This document shows, piece by piece, positions 49,515 to 57,365 of a stretch of DNA of 64,000 nucleotides. Both the position numbers and the translations under genes were made by a program. The DNA is from Roseivirga sp. GTDB lineage: Bacteria > Bacteroidota > Bacteroidia > Cytophagales > Cyclobacteriaceae. How positions within the stretch are numbered: position 1 is the first letter of the stretch; every line of letters begins with the position of its first letter. The stretch is taken from assembly GCA_021404565.1 (NCBI GenBank), contig JAAWWF010000041.1:145425-209424 (forward strand). Reading direction: 5' to 3'. Below the pieces are notes generated by a model, which was given only the letters and a program-made list of their open reading frames with translations, made no database searches and was not told where the DNA came from.

Positions 49515-50979
49515 TATAAAAGGAGGCGTCAGTCTTTTTTGGAAGCTGTCCGCCACGTTCCTTATCCTGCTGGTAATTGTTGGTACGGCTCATATGTTTT
49601 TGAGTATTTCTGCTGCTGAAACCTTTTTTCAGGAGAGAAATCAGCGCCTCAATGCTCCCATTGCTCAAAGTATTATCAAAGAGGTAAAGCCCATCATTAA
49701 CGGTGAAATTGCTGATAATGCAGCGGATGATATCATGCATCATATGATGGCGGTAAACCCGAGTATTGAGGTATACCTGCTTGACCCCAGTGGGAAAATC
49801 ATGGCGCATGTAGCTCCATACAAAAAAGTAAAGCTTACTGAGGTAAGCATAAGCCCTATTGCGGAATTCATTGCCACTAAGGGAAAAGAGTGCGTATTGG
49901 GCGATGACCCGAGAAATCCGGGAGCAGAGCAAATATTCAGTGCTGCCCCCATAGAAGAAGATGGTGAAATTCTGGGATATGTCTATGTGGTTCTGGCAGG
50001 CGAAGAATATCAATCAGTAGCTTCGTCACTCTTTATCGATTATGTAACCATGCTCGGTGGCCGTACTATGATCATTACATTGCTTGGAGCTTTGATTGTA
50101 GGCTTGGCTGCTATCTGGTTTATTACCAGAAACCTCAGGACGGTGATTGAAGGGGTAAAGGACTTTCAGGCAGGAGATTTTAGTGCACGTATTCCGGTTA
50201 AATCAGGTCGTGAATTCAATAATGTAGCCGTAGCTTTTAATGAGATGGCCGACACGATTGAAGGAAACATCGAAAACCTGAAGTCGATGGAGAATTTGAG
50301 GAGAGAGCTGGTAGGCAATGTTTCCCACGATTTACGCACCCCATTGGCAGTCATTCATGGTTATATCGAAACCCTGATGATCAAAAAAGATAAACTGTCT
50401 CTTGAAGAGCGTGATAAGTACCTGAAAATTATTCTGGAGAGCACCGATAAGCTTAAGAAAATGGTGAGTGAGCTATTCGAACTGTCTAAGCTGGAATCAA
50501 AGCAGGTAAGTCCTAAAAAGGAACCCTTCTTTATCAATGAATTGATTCAGGATGTAGCCCAGAAATACCTTATTCTGGCAAGAAGAAAGGGTGTGTTGAT
50601 TCAGTCGGTGATTTCTAACAATATCAAACTGGTAAATGCGGATGTGGCACTCATCGAACGGGTACTCCAAAACCTGATAGACAATGCACTTAAATTCACG
50701 CCTGAGGGAGGTACCATTACCATCAAAACCAATGAGCTGGAGAATGATGTACAGATTGAAGTAGCCGATACCGGTGTGGGTATTCCTGAGGAGCAAATAC
50801 CCTTTGTCTTCGATCGCTATCACATAGGTGATAAGAGATTGTCTCTGGATAAAAATAATACAGGTCTTGGTTTGGCCATCGTTCGTAAAATTCTGGAAAT
50901 CCACGATGCTACGATCAGCCTTACCAGTAAATTAAATCAGGGCACTTCATTTGCCTTTCAATTACCATACTATCAATAA
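49492..50979 (+). CDS. Sensor histidine kinase
   Basis: A 495-residue membrane kinase: first membrane helix about 13-35, periplasmic sensor domain about 36-190 (PAS/dCache-like size, not identified), second helix about 191-212, HAMP about 213-265, HisKA with H279 in VSHDLRTPLAVIHGY, and an ATPase domain with N box NLIDNALKFTPEGG (about 393), G1 DTGVGIPEE (about 425) and G2 TGLGLAIV (about 456). It is the cognate kinase of the overlapping regulator gene. An inner start at 49501 is equally possible. The two genes downstream encode cell-surface proteins, so the system probably responds to the envelope or to an external ligand. Confidence 0.94.
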   Translation: MKKMSNNNIKGGVSLFWKLSATFLILLVIVGTAHMFLSISAAETFFQERNQRLNAPIAQSIIKEVKPIINGEIADNAADDIMHHMMAVNPSIEVYLLDPSGKIMAHVAPYKKVKLTEVSISPIAEFIATKGKECVLGDDPRNPGAEQIFSAAPIEEDGEILGYVYVVLAGEEYQSVASSLFIDYVTMLGGRTMIITLLGALIVGLAAIWFITRNLRTVIEGVKDFQAGDFSARIPVKSGREFNNVAVAFNEMADTIEGNIENLKSMENLRRELVGNVSHDLRTPLAVIHGYIETLMIKKDKLSLEERDKYLKIILESTDKLKKMVSELFELSKLESKQVSPKKEPFFINELIQDVAQKYLILARRKGVLIQSVISNNIKLVNADVALIERVLQNLIDNALKFTPEGGTITIKTNELENDVQIEVADTGVGIPEEQIPFVFDRYHIGDKRLSLDKNNTGLGLAIVRKILEIHDATISLTSKLNQGTSFAFQLPYYQ

Positions 50980-50997
50980 ACAACAATAGAGGAAACC

Positions 50998-51669
50998 ATG
51001 AGAAATTTATTAGCCATAGGGCTGATTACACTATTTGCACTTTCGAGCTGTATCGGTACAGACATTGTGGAGGAACTGGAAGTACCCGAAGAGGTGACCA
51101 TCTCAGAAGCCGTAGATAGTCTGAGGATAGGTGACAGCTTTCAGTTTGCAGCCAGCCATTTTGACGATTTTGGCATAAAAACGGATCAAACGATCAATTG
51201 GAGCAGTACTGACCCGATGATCATTGATATAGACAATACCGGTCTGGCCACGGCTCTCACTGAAGGTAATATTTACATCAAAGCCTGGGTAGGGAATGTT
51301 GTGGATTCTGTAAAGGTCAATGCGGGAACGACTACCACTGTGATGTCCAGCACACGCAATGGCAGTTTGCAAGGCAATTCAAGCTATACGGTGATCGGTA
51401 ATTTCAATCTCACTGATGTGGGCGATCACCTGGAACTCACCTTTGAAGAAAACTTCAGAGCTTCTAATGGTCCGGGTCTGTTTGTATATCTGAGCAATTC
51501 CAGTAGCAATGTTACCGGTGGTGTCGAGGCAGGTCGGTTGATGAGCAATTCAGGTGAGCAAACCTACGTCATTAGTAAAGAGGATGCTCAGTTGAATACT
51601 TATAGCCATGTAATCATTTACTGTAAGCCATTTGGGGTAATATTTGGATTTGGAGCCTTTAATAATTAA
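50998..51669 (+). CDS. DM13-domain lipoprotein
   Basis: A 223-residue lipoprotein (lipobox LSSC, Cys18). Residues about 30-110 resemble a bacterial Ig-like (Big2) domain, with INWSSTDPMIIDIDNTGLATAL. The C-terminal half (about 115-223) matches DM13: a GSLQGNSSYTVIG start, a GPGLFVYLS block and a single late Cys in VIIYCKPFGV. DM13 domains are proposed to take part in extracytoplasmic redox chemistry through a conserved cysteine; here that is inference. It lies 18 bp after the kinase and 6 bp before an outer-membrane protein gene, in the same operon. Confidence 0.75.
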   Translation: MRNLLAIGLITLFALSSCIGTDIVEELEVPEEVTISEAVDSLRIGDSFQFAASHFDDFGIKTDQTINWSSTDPMIIDIDNTGLATALTEGNIYIKAWVGNVVDSVKVNAGTTTTVMSSTRNGSLQGNSSYTVIGNFNLTDVGDHLELTFEENFRASNGPGLFVYLSNSSSNVTGGVEAGRLMSNSGEQTYVISKEDAQLNTYSHVIIYCKPFGVIFGFGAFNN

Positions 51670-51675
51670 GAAATC

Positions 51676-52530
51676 ATGTTGAAGAAATTATTCAATCTCA
51701 TACTCATATTGGCTCTGACCTCAAATGCCGCTTTGGCTGGAGGTGGATGGCCACAGAAAAAAGGCAAGGGTTACTTTAAGCTTAGCCAGTTTGTAATCAT
51801 CTCAGACCAGTACTATTCACCAGCCGGTGATATACTCGACATTGCTACTGCCAGTGTTTTCAATACTAGCTTTTATGGAGAATATGGCCTGACGGATCGG
51901 CTGACAGCCGTAGCTTATATTCCCTTTTTCGCAAGGGCAACACTCAATGAGCAGATATCGGGAAGAGATGGTCGCCAAATCGCTCCCGGAGATGAGGTAA
52001 ATTCATTTGGCGATACAGACCTCTCCCTAAAGTATGGTTTAATCGTTGATAAGCCGATTGTAGTAAGTGCGATGCTTACACTTGGTTTACCCTTGGGAAA
52101 TGAAGCAGGGGGTGATACCCAAATCCTGCAAACCGGTGATGGCGAATTCAATCAGATGCTGACCATTGAAGCGAGTCGTGGACTGAAAAAAGGGCGTGCC
52201 TGGATATCCGCACTGGTGGCTTTTAACAACAGAAGCAATAACTTCTCTGATGAGCTGAGATTAGGTCTGGAAGTAGGGCACAAACTGGGGGAAAGATGGA
52301 TCGTGAATGCGAAATTGCTGAGTGTAAATTCTCTGAGTAATGGGAGCGACCTTGAAACCCCTACAAACGGAATTTTCTCGAACAACATAGAATACCTGGC
52401 TTTTACTCCTGAAGTAGCCTATCAGCTAGATGATAAATTTGGTATTTCAGCTGCAATAGGAACTGCCCTTGACGGGCGAAGAGTACTGGCCAGTCCCTCT
52501 TATTCATTAGGGATCTTTATGAACCTCTGA
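51676..52530 (+). CDS. Outer-membrane beta-barrel protein, two-component operon
   Basis: A 284-residue protein with a signal peptide (about 1-22, ending ALAGG), followed by GWPQKKGKGYFKLSQ and repeated amphipathic strands ending in LGIFMNL. It resembles MetA-pathway/transporter-type barrels of Bacteroidota. The function is not known. It is the last gene of the regulator-kinase-DM13 operon and is followed by a strong terminator. Coexpression with the kinase suggests that it is a sensed or regulated surface component. Confidence 0.72.
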   Translation: MLKKLFNLILILALTSNAALAGGGWPQKKGKGYFKLSQFVIISDQYYSPAGDILDIATASVFNTSFYGEYGLTDRLTAVAYIPFFARATLNEQISGRDGRQIAPGDEVNSFGDTDLSLKYGLIVDKPIVVSAMLTLGLPLGNEAGGDTQILQTGDGEFNQMLTIEASRGLKKGRAWISALVAFNNRSNNFSDELRLGLEVGHKLGERWIVNAKLLSVNSLSNGSDLETPTNGIFSNNIEYLAFTPEVAYQLDDKFGISAAIGTALDGRRVLASPSYSLGIFMNL

Positions 52531-52565
52531 TGGTTCGTTCATAATCAGGAATTTTACATTGATCT

Positions 52566-52600
52566 AAACCGCTACGGTATAAACCGGGGCGGTTTTTTTA
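52566..52600 (+). terminator. Terminator of two-component operon
   Basis: AAACCGC (52566-52572) pairs with GCGGTTT (52589-52595), with an inner CGG/CCG stem, and a run of seven T follows. It starts 36 bp after the last stop codon of the operon. Confidence 0.85.
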
Positions 52601-52659
52601 TGCGATTTATTCAGAAATACCGACACAGTATTTTGCTCGTTGTTGTCTGTCTGACATGT

Positions 52660-52716
52660 ATTTATTCTCTGTTGAATGTTCCGTGAAATCTTCGTGATAA
52701 CTGCTACCCACCTTTG
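52660..52716 (+). promoter_or_regulatory. 11-bp direct-repeat promoter of spondin lipoprotein
   Basis: Repeat starts ATTTA (52660), GTTGAA (52671), CGTGAA (52682) and CGTGATA (52693) are 11 bp apart, followed after 13 bases by TTTG in CACCTTTG (52709-52716). The layout is identical to the promoter at 48719-48775. Twelve bases from CGTGATAACT onward are nearly the same in both. The start codon at 52742 is 25 bp downstream. Confidence 0.68.
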
Positions 52717-52741
52717 CGCATCTATAAAAAACGATCACAAA

Positions 52742-54373
52742 ATGAGGAAATTAATTCAAGCAAGTTTATTTGCCCTTCTGGTACTATTTGTTGCCAGCTG
52801 CGATGACGAAGATGTAAATCTGCCACCGGTAATCAGTGGACAGGTTTTTTCACTAACTGAGAACATGACCAATGGTACTGTACTCGGCACTATTAGCGCT
52901 TCAGATCCTGAAGCAGGTACTTTGACTTTTGCTATCTCCGGAGGTAATACCGGAAACGCATTTGCCCTGGACGGTAGCACGGGGGAGCTTTCAATCAGCG
53001 ATATGGGAGCTATTGACTTCGAAACTACTACTGCCTTTAATCTTACAGTAGATGTGTCTGACGGAGTACTCTCAACCAGTGCACTGGTAGTAGTAAATAT
53101 TACCGATGATGCCAATGACAATGCGGTTAGCTTTAAAATTACGCTGACCAATGTAATCAACTACCTGAGCTCAAAAGCATTTAATACACCTGCCGGAGCT
53201 TCTGACCCTGGTCCATTGACTACCGATGGTGCCTACTATAGTGTAGACTTTTATGCTACCCCGGGAACACGACTCTCTTTTGCTACCATGTCAGCCGCGA
53301 CAAACGACTGGTTTTTTGCACCTGATGGTAAGGGTATTGCACTATTTACAGGTAACAATGCTCCTGTAACAGGTGATATCACCGGACAGGTAATGCTTTG
53401 GGATGGTGGAACCGAAGAAGAGGATCCTTCTACGATAGCTACCATGCCAAATGGAGGAACAGCCGGAGCTGCTGATGATGATAACCGTGTGAGACTACAG
53501 ACAAGTGATATCTCAGATTATGCCAAGTTCCAGCTATCTCACGATGGAGAGAAGTTTACCTTGACGATCATGAGAGTGAGTCAGATGATTATCACTCCGG
53601 GTATGCTGGTAGTACATGCACAGGACAATCCACTGTTCACAGAAGGTGCGCCTGACAGAGGCGTAGGTCTGGAAGAAATCGCAGAGGCAGGTAACCCAAT
53701 GGTATTGTACAACTGGTTCAATGAAGCAGGTACTGGTGGAGCTCCCTTGAGAATGTCTTCTTCAATCACTCCTTTTGCTCCGGGTCTTGCCTATGTATTC
53801 CCTGGAAGCGAAAGCGATCCCTTATTCACTCAGGGTTCTCCAATGACGGCAGGTAGCGGTCTGGAAAAAATGGCCGAAGATGGCGGTGCCGATGAGGCAG
53901 TGACGTACCTGACTGATAATGGTTATATGGCTGTAGCGGCTGACCAAATGGCACCGGTTTTTCCTGGTGAGGAAATGACCTTTACCATCTGGGCTAAGCC
54001 AGGCTATAAGTTTGGTTTTGCTACCATGTTCATCAACTCTAACGACTGGTTCTTTAGCTTCAACAACAATGGCGTAGAGCTTTTCAATGCCGATGGAACT
54101 CCTAAGAGCGGAACAGGCTACAGCCCTCAGGCTTACCTCTTTGACGCAGGTACCGAAGTAGATGAACCTGTAGGCAAAGGCATGAATCAGGCTCCAAGAC
54201 AAGCAGGGCCGAACACAGGAGCTGCTGATGCTGATACCAATGTGAGAAGAGTAGGAGAGATAGAAGATGTACAATTCGGTAAAGGAGTGATTACTTCAAG
54301 CCCGGGTGTAGTATATCTGATGGACCCAAGAGGAGGTTATAACCTGATCAAAGTGACTATTGAACCTAATTAA
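52742..54373 (+). CDS. Lipoprotein with cadherin-like and two spondin domains
   Basis: A 543-residue lipoprotein. The start is set at the ATG at 52742 because it gives a clean lipobox (VASC, Cys20); a longer reading from 52676 would begin inside the promoter. Residues about 27-125 are a cadherin-like domain (GTISASDPEAGTLTFAISGG, then a VNITDDAND close). Two spondin-N-like domains follow (about 128-335 and 345-543), each with an F-A-T-M...NDWFF block and a DAGTE/DGGTEE...VR pair. Bacterial spondin-domain proteins are found at the surface; a ligand- or matrix-binding role is inferred. The promoter shares its architecture with that of the two-component operon. Confidence 0.85.
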   Translation: MRKLIQASLFALLVLFVASCDDEDVNLPPVISGQVFSLTENMTNGTVLGTISASDPEAGTLTFAISGGNTGNAFALDGSTGELSISDMGAIDFETTTAFNLTVDVSDGVLSTSALVVVNITDDANDNAVSFKITLTNVINYLSSKAFNTPAGASDPGPLTTDGAYYSVDFYATPGTRLSFATMSAATNDWFFAPDGKGIALFTGNNAPVTGDITGQVMLWDGGTEEEDPSTIATMPNGGTAGAADDDNRVRLQTSDISDYAKFQLSHDGEKFTLTIMRVSQMIITPGMLVVHAQDNPLFTEGAPDRGVGLEEIAEAGNPMVLYNWFNEAGTGGAPLRMSSSITPFAPGLAYVFPGSESDPLFTQGSPMTAGSGLEKMAEDGGADEAVTYLTDNGYMAVAADQMAPVFPGEEMTFTIWAKPGYKFGFATMFINSNDWFFSFNNNGVELFNADGTPKSGTGYSPQAYLFDAGTEVDEPVGKGMNQAPRQAGPNTGAADADTNVRRVGEIEDVQFGKGVITSSPGVVYLMDPRGGYNLIKVTIEPN

Positions 54374-54417
54374 GAGACGATAAAAAGAGCTGTAATCAGC
54401 CGTTCTTTGAGTTAAGT

Positions 54418-54450
54418 AAAGGTGTGTTCTAATGAGCACACCTTTGCTTT
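54418..54450 (+). terminator. Terminator of spondin lipoprotein gene
   Basis: AAAGGTGTG (54418-54426) pairs with CACACCTTT (54437-54445), followed by GCTTTTAT. It resembles the hairpin at 54611-54638 base for base apart from seven changes, with one compensatory pair. Confidence 0.75.
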
Positions 54451-54463
54451 TATGAAGCCATTT

Positions 54464-54520
54464 TATGATGATCTGTTGAATTCTACGTGAAGCTTCTGTG
54501 ATATGGGAGAGCTACCTTGG
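54464..54520 (+). promoter_or_regulatory. 11-bp direct-repeat promoter of candidate RNA unit 1
   Basis: GTTGAA (54475), CGTGAA (54486) and TGTGATA (54497) are 11 bp apart, followed after 13 bases by TTGG in TACCTTGG (54513-54520). The fourth, outermost repeat is degenerate here. No protein gene follows on this strand before the terminator at 54611. Confidence 0.6.
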
Positions 54521-54526
54521 AAGAGC

Positions 54527-54643
54527 AATGTAAAGGCATATGAGTCTTGTGGCTTTGGTGAGATTACATTCACCTGCGACTAATAACTAACTACTTTGGT
54601 TGAGGAAGAGAAAGGTATGTTCTATAGGACATGCCTTTTTCAT
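54527..54643 (+). ncRNA. Candidate small RNA 1 (about 115 nt)
   Basis: The limits are inferred from the promoter at 54464-54520 and the terminator at 54611-54643. AATGTAA (from 54527) can pair with TTACATT (ending 54570), closing the 5' half into a structure; the unit ends in the terminator stem. A 16-codon frame (54540-54590, MSLVALVRLHSPATNN) lies inside, so a short peptide is an alternative. The promoter and terminator both resemble those of the spondin gene just upstream, so the unit may also be a decayed copy of that transcription unit. Confidence 0.4.
54611..54643 (+). terminator. Terminator of candidate small RNA 1
   Basis: AAAGGTATGT (54611-54620) pairs with ACATGCCTTT (54629-54638) with one G-T wobble, followed by TTCATTT. 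The hairpin may also serve the convergent minus-strand gene ending at 54653, though the T-run on that strand is weaker. Confidence 0.7.
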
Positions 54644-54652
54644 TTAAGAAAA

Positions 54653-55096
54653 TCAAAGCTTCTTTTGAGACTCCATAAGGTCCATCATCTTTCCTTGCAG
54701 TCCATTGATTTCTTCTTGCTTTTCCTGAAGAAGATTTCGGAGCTTCACAAGTTCTGCTATCATCTGCTCTCCTTCCTGTGTCGGGATTCTTCCATCCGTT
54801 ATGGCTCTGGTGATTACAGTGATAATATCACCTTCATCAATTCCTTCCTCTATAAAAATTGGTCCGACTCCTTTCAAAAGCCAGTTTGAGTTTATGTTGG
54901 TATTTCTCGAAAGAGTGGCAATTTGTTCAAGAGTAATGATACGCTCGCCCATGAGCATTTTAGAAATTGCCTGTGGAGGTTGGTTCATGAGAACTCCCAC
55001 CTCAGTGTTGTTTTTGGCCAGACCGCTCCTTATAAGTAAGCCAACAAGCATCTTAAACCTCTCGGTTATTCCCTCCTTAAACTTGTCCGTTGCCAT
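54653..55096 (-). CDS. CI-like helix-turn-helix repressor
   Basis: A 147-residue protein. Residues about 9-75 form a phage-CI-type HTH: RFKMLVGLLIRSGLAKNNTEVGVLMNQPPQAISKML, then a second helix region with NINSNWLLKGVGPIF. The WLL-x-G-x-GP ending is typical of Bacteroidota CI-like regulators. The C-terminal part (about 95-147) is a charged coiled coil likely used for dimerisation; there is no peptidase domain. Two 20-bp-spaced dyads lie upstream between it and the divergent gene, the expected place for autoregulatory operators. No phage genes are nearby. Confidence 0.75.
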   Translation of the reverse strand: MATDKFKEGITERFKMLVGLLIRSGLAKNNTEVGVLMNQPPQAISKMLMGERIITLEQIATLSRNTNINSNWLLKGVGPIFIEEGIDEGDIITVITRAITDGRIPTQEGEQMIAELVKLRNLLQEKQEEINGLQGKMMDLMESQKKL

Positions 55097-55214
55097 TACT
55101 GAACTAGGCTTTGGTTGCTATTGTCAAAAGAAAGTAACGAGGAATCAAAAGAATGACCAATCCTTTCGTGCGTTGATACAATGAAACCTGGCAGTTGTCG
55201 GGTATTTGTTGAAA

Positions 55215-55248
55215 ATCTGTTCCAGATGTATGATATTTGTTCCAAATA
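55215..55248. promoter_or_regulatory. Paired operator-like dyads
   Basis: ATCTG-TTC-CAGAT (55215-55227) and TATTTG-TTC-CAAATA (55234-55248) are two perfect dyads with the same TTC centre, with centres exactly 20 bp apart (two helical turns). A third half-site TATTTGTTG starts at 55203. They lie in the 243-bp gap between the HTH repressor and the divergent gene at 55340. Confidence 0.6.
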
Positions 55249-55339
55249 CATTAATTTTAATTCTGCCGGTTGAAATCGGGGATAAGATAAAAAATTTGAG
55301 TGATTCAAAAATCTGTCAGACTTTGCTAAAGCATTCGAA

Positions 55340-55675
55340 ATGCATGCGAACACTAACGGTAGGTTAAAGGCGAACGCAGCTCAGCTTTTTTATGAACTGT
55401 ATCTCTTGAATGATCACGGCAATCAATTCACTAAACACGAAAAAAGCCTTATGGGGCTTGGTTATTTGTTTTTGGAAAACCGCCAAATGGAATTTTTAAG
55501 TGTGATGAGTTGCGAATTAAATTCAGTATTGGCTTCGGATATATTGAGAACTATGCAAAAAGTAGTAGAAGAGGGTCTTAAAAGTCTAATAGAAATGAAG
55601 AACCCTATACCGAACCAGAGGTTGGAAGAATATTGGGATTTGTCATATTCTTTAAGAGTACTCAAAAAGAGATAA
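55340..55675 (+). CDS. Small protein of unknown function
   Basis: A 111-residue soluble, helix-rich protein not recognised from sequence. It has no signal peptide, membrane segment or clear metal motif. It is divergent from the CI-like repressor, and the dyads at 55215-55248 lie in the shared gap, so it may be the repressor's target. Lower GC content than its neighbours suggests an accessory origin. Coding is supported by the length of the frame and an amphipathic pattern, but it has no clear ribosome site. Confidence 0.5.
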   Translation: MHANTNGRLKANAAQLFYELYLLNDHGNQFTKHEKSLMGLGYLFLENRQMEFLSVMSCELNSVLASDILRTMQKVVEEGLKSLIEMKNPIPNQRLEEYWDLSYSLRVLKKR

Positions 55676-55746
55676 AGGCTTCGTTAGCGACTTAGTAGAA
55701 ACAAAGAACTCAGATTGGAATTGGTAAGATGGAGTTGGGCAAAAGA

Positions 55747-55803
55747 CTTTAAGGTTTATTGAAACCTCTGTGACATTTACGTGATACTCGAATGCGTTAT
55801 TTG
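55747..55803 (+). promoter_or_regulatory. 11-bp direct-repeat promoter of candidate RNA unit 2
   Basis: CTTTA (55747), ATTGAA (55758), TGTGAC (55769) and CGTGATA (55780) are 11 bp apart, followed after 13 bases by TTTG in GTTATTTG (55796-55803). The downstream DNA to the terminator at 55918 has no gene on this strand. Confidence 0.6.
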
Positions 55804-55809
55804 TGCCAT

Positions 55810-55945
55810 CGAAAATACTGGAGGTAAGCCCTCCGCTGTGGTTGTGCCCAAAAGCAGAACTCAGAAAGATGCTAAATAATTCAGTGATTTTCTGACCTAT
55901 TTAGTTTGGTTAAATAAGAGCCGGTTGGAGAGCCGGCTCTTTCTT
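55810..55945 (+). ncRNA. Candidate small RNA 2 (about 135 nt)
   Basis: The limits are inferred from the promoter at 55747-55803 and the hairpin at 55918-55939. A small GGAGG/CCTCC hairpin lies near the 5' end (about 55820-55834). The 19 bases just before the terminator (55902-55920) match those before the terminator of candidate RNA 1 (54592-54610) at 15 positions. No frame longer than eight codons starts with ATG near the 5' end. Confidence 0.4.
55918..55945. terminator. Bidirectional terminator
   Basis: GAGCCGG (55918-55924) pairs with CCGGCTC (55933-55939), with T-rich DNA on both sides (TTTCTTGTTTT on the plus strand, TTATTT on the minus). It can end candidate RNA 2 and the minus-strand iron-sulfur operon, whose last stop codon is 18 bp away. 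Confidence 0.78.
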
Positions 55946-55956
55946 GTTTTGGCAGG

Positions 55957-56754
55957 CTAAATCCCTTCGTTTTTGGCAATAAGCTCTGCCAGGTCCAGTA
56001 CTTCCACAGACTCTTCCTTCTCTTTGGTTTTAACACCGTCACGCATCATGGTCATGCAGAAAGGGCAGGCTGAGGCAATAATGTTGGCGCCAGTAGTCAG
56101 TGCCTCCTCTGTACGCTCGATGTTGATTTCTTTATTTCCGGCCTCGGCATCTTTAAACATCTGGGCGCCTCCTGCCCCGCAACAAAGCCCCTTGGTCCGG
56201 CAGCGCTTCATTTCCACCAACTCGGCATCCAATGCTGCCAGCACTTCTCTGGGGGCTTCATAAATGTTGTTAGCCCGGCCCAGGTAACAAGAGTCGTGAT
56301 ATGTGATCTTTTTACCCTTGAATTCTCCGCCACCGGCAAGGCCTACCTTACCGTCATTAATCAGTTGTTGCAGAAAAGTGGCATGATGTATCACCTCGTA
56401 GTTACCTCCCAGCTCGGGGTATTCGTTTTTCAAAGTATTAAAGCAATGAGGGCAGGCGGTTACAATTTTCTTCACCGCATAAGCGTCCATTACCTGAATA
56501 TTGGCCATGGCCTGCATCTGAAACAGAAATTCGTTGCCAGCACGTCTGGCAGGGTCACCGGTGCAGGTTTCCTCAGGGCCTAATACGGCAAAAGAGATTC
56601 CCACCTTGTTCAGTATTTTTATAAAGGCTTTTGTCACCTTCTTGTAACGGTCATCATACGAGCCGGCACATCCTACCCAGAAAAGCACCTCCGGAGTTTC
56701 TCCTTTAGCAGCCATCTCGGCCATGGTCGGTACTTGGTTCAAATTCTCACTCAT
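55957..56754 (-). CDS. CCG-domain iron-sulfur protein (HdrB/GlcF-like)
   Basis: A 265-residue soluble protein with two cysteine-rich CCG-type domains. The N-terminal one shows WVGCAGSYDDR, ETCTGDPARR and CPHCFNTLKNEY. The C-terminal one shows HDSCYLGR, GLCCGAGGAQ and ACPFCMTMM, fitting the C-x~30-CC-x~35-C-xx-C pattern of heterodisulfide-reductase subunit B, which binds an unusual [4Fe-4S] cluster. Its partner is likely the membrane 4Fe-4S protein at 58102-59427. The reaction, possibly quinone-linked electron transfer, is not known. It is last of a four-gene operon. Confidence 0.87.
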   Translation of the reverse strand: MSENLNQVPTMAEMAAKGETPEVLFWVGCAGSYDDRYKKVTKAFIKILNKVGISFAVLGPEETCTGDPARRAGNEFLFQMQAMANIQVMDAYAVKKIVTACPHCFNTLKNEYPELGGNYEVIHHATFLQQLINDGKVGLAGGGEFKGKKITYHDSCYLGRANNIYEAPREVLAALDAELVEMKRCRTKGLCCGAGGAQMFKDAEAGNKEINIERTEEALTTGANIIASACPFCMTMMRDGVKTKEKEESVEVLDLAELIAKNEGI

Positions 56755-56765
56755 CTGTTTCTATA

Positions 56766-57350
56766 TCAATTCTTAAAAGAATAGTGTCCAATTATTTTAT
56801 AGCTAAACAGGCAGTCCGACAGCTCTTGTCCGTTGCCTATATTATGCGATATCAGATATCGCTTTCCATCAGCTGATTTCTTATCGACTACAATGCCGAT
56901 ATGCGTAATGGCTCCACCCAGGTTCCAACTCACAATATCACCGGGTCTATAATCTTCTGCCTTTTTTGACTTTGCCAATACCCGGCCATGACGTTCGAAG
57001 TACTTCATCAGGTTGGGCACTCTCCGGTGGTCTATATTTCTATCAGTGCTGCTGAGGCCCCATATATTCGGGTACTTGTCAAAGTTGCCCTTCATATCCT
57101 CATGTACCTCCTTTTGCAGGTCAATTCCCAGTTTGCGGTAAGCCCTTATCACCACATCGGTGCAGACGCCTTTACCTTCAGGTACATCACCATTCGGGTA
57201 AGCGATTGAGAAATAGGCAGGGTCGTATTCTACCTCATCCTGGGTAAGCGCTATGGCAGCCGATGACAGGCGCTCAGCAAAGGGTGTTTCTTGCCCACTT
57301 AGCGCAAAGGGCAGCCAGATAAATGATAATATGGTAAGAAGCCTGATCAA
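56766..57350 (-). CDS. DUF1287 family secreted protein
   Basis: A 194-residue protein with a signal peptide (about 1-19). The DUF1287 core contains GVCTDVVIRAYRKLGIDL with the likely catalytic Cys, RRVPNLMKYFERHG, DYRPGDIVSWNL and ITHIGIVVD with the His. The fold resembles the NlpC/P60 cysteine peptidases, so a periplasmic amidase role is likely but unproven. It lies 11 bp before the CCG gene and 15 bp after the transglutaminase-like gene. Confidence 0.85.
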   Translation of the reverse strand: MIRLLTILSFIWLPFALSGQETPFAERLSSAAIALTQDEVEYDPAYFSIAYPNGDVPEGKGVCTDVVIRAYRKLGIDLQKEVHEDMKGNFDKYPNIWGLSSTDRNIDHRRVPNLMKYFERHGRVLAKSKKAEDYRPGDIVSWNLGGAITHIGIVVDKKSADGKRYLISHNIGNGQELSDCLFSYKIIGHYSFKN

Positions 57351-57365
57351 TTCAGAGTACTGGTT

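Noticed and set aside
55752..55767. AGGTTT-ATTG-AAACCT hairpin as terminator of the 111-residue protein gene
   Set aside because: No T-run follows, and it overlaps the repeat-box promoter of candidate RNA 2.
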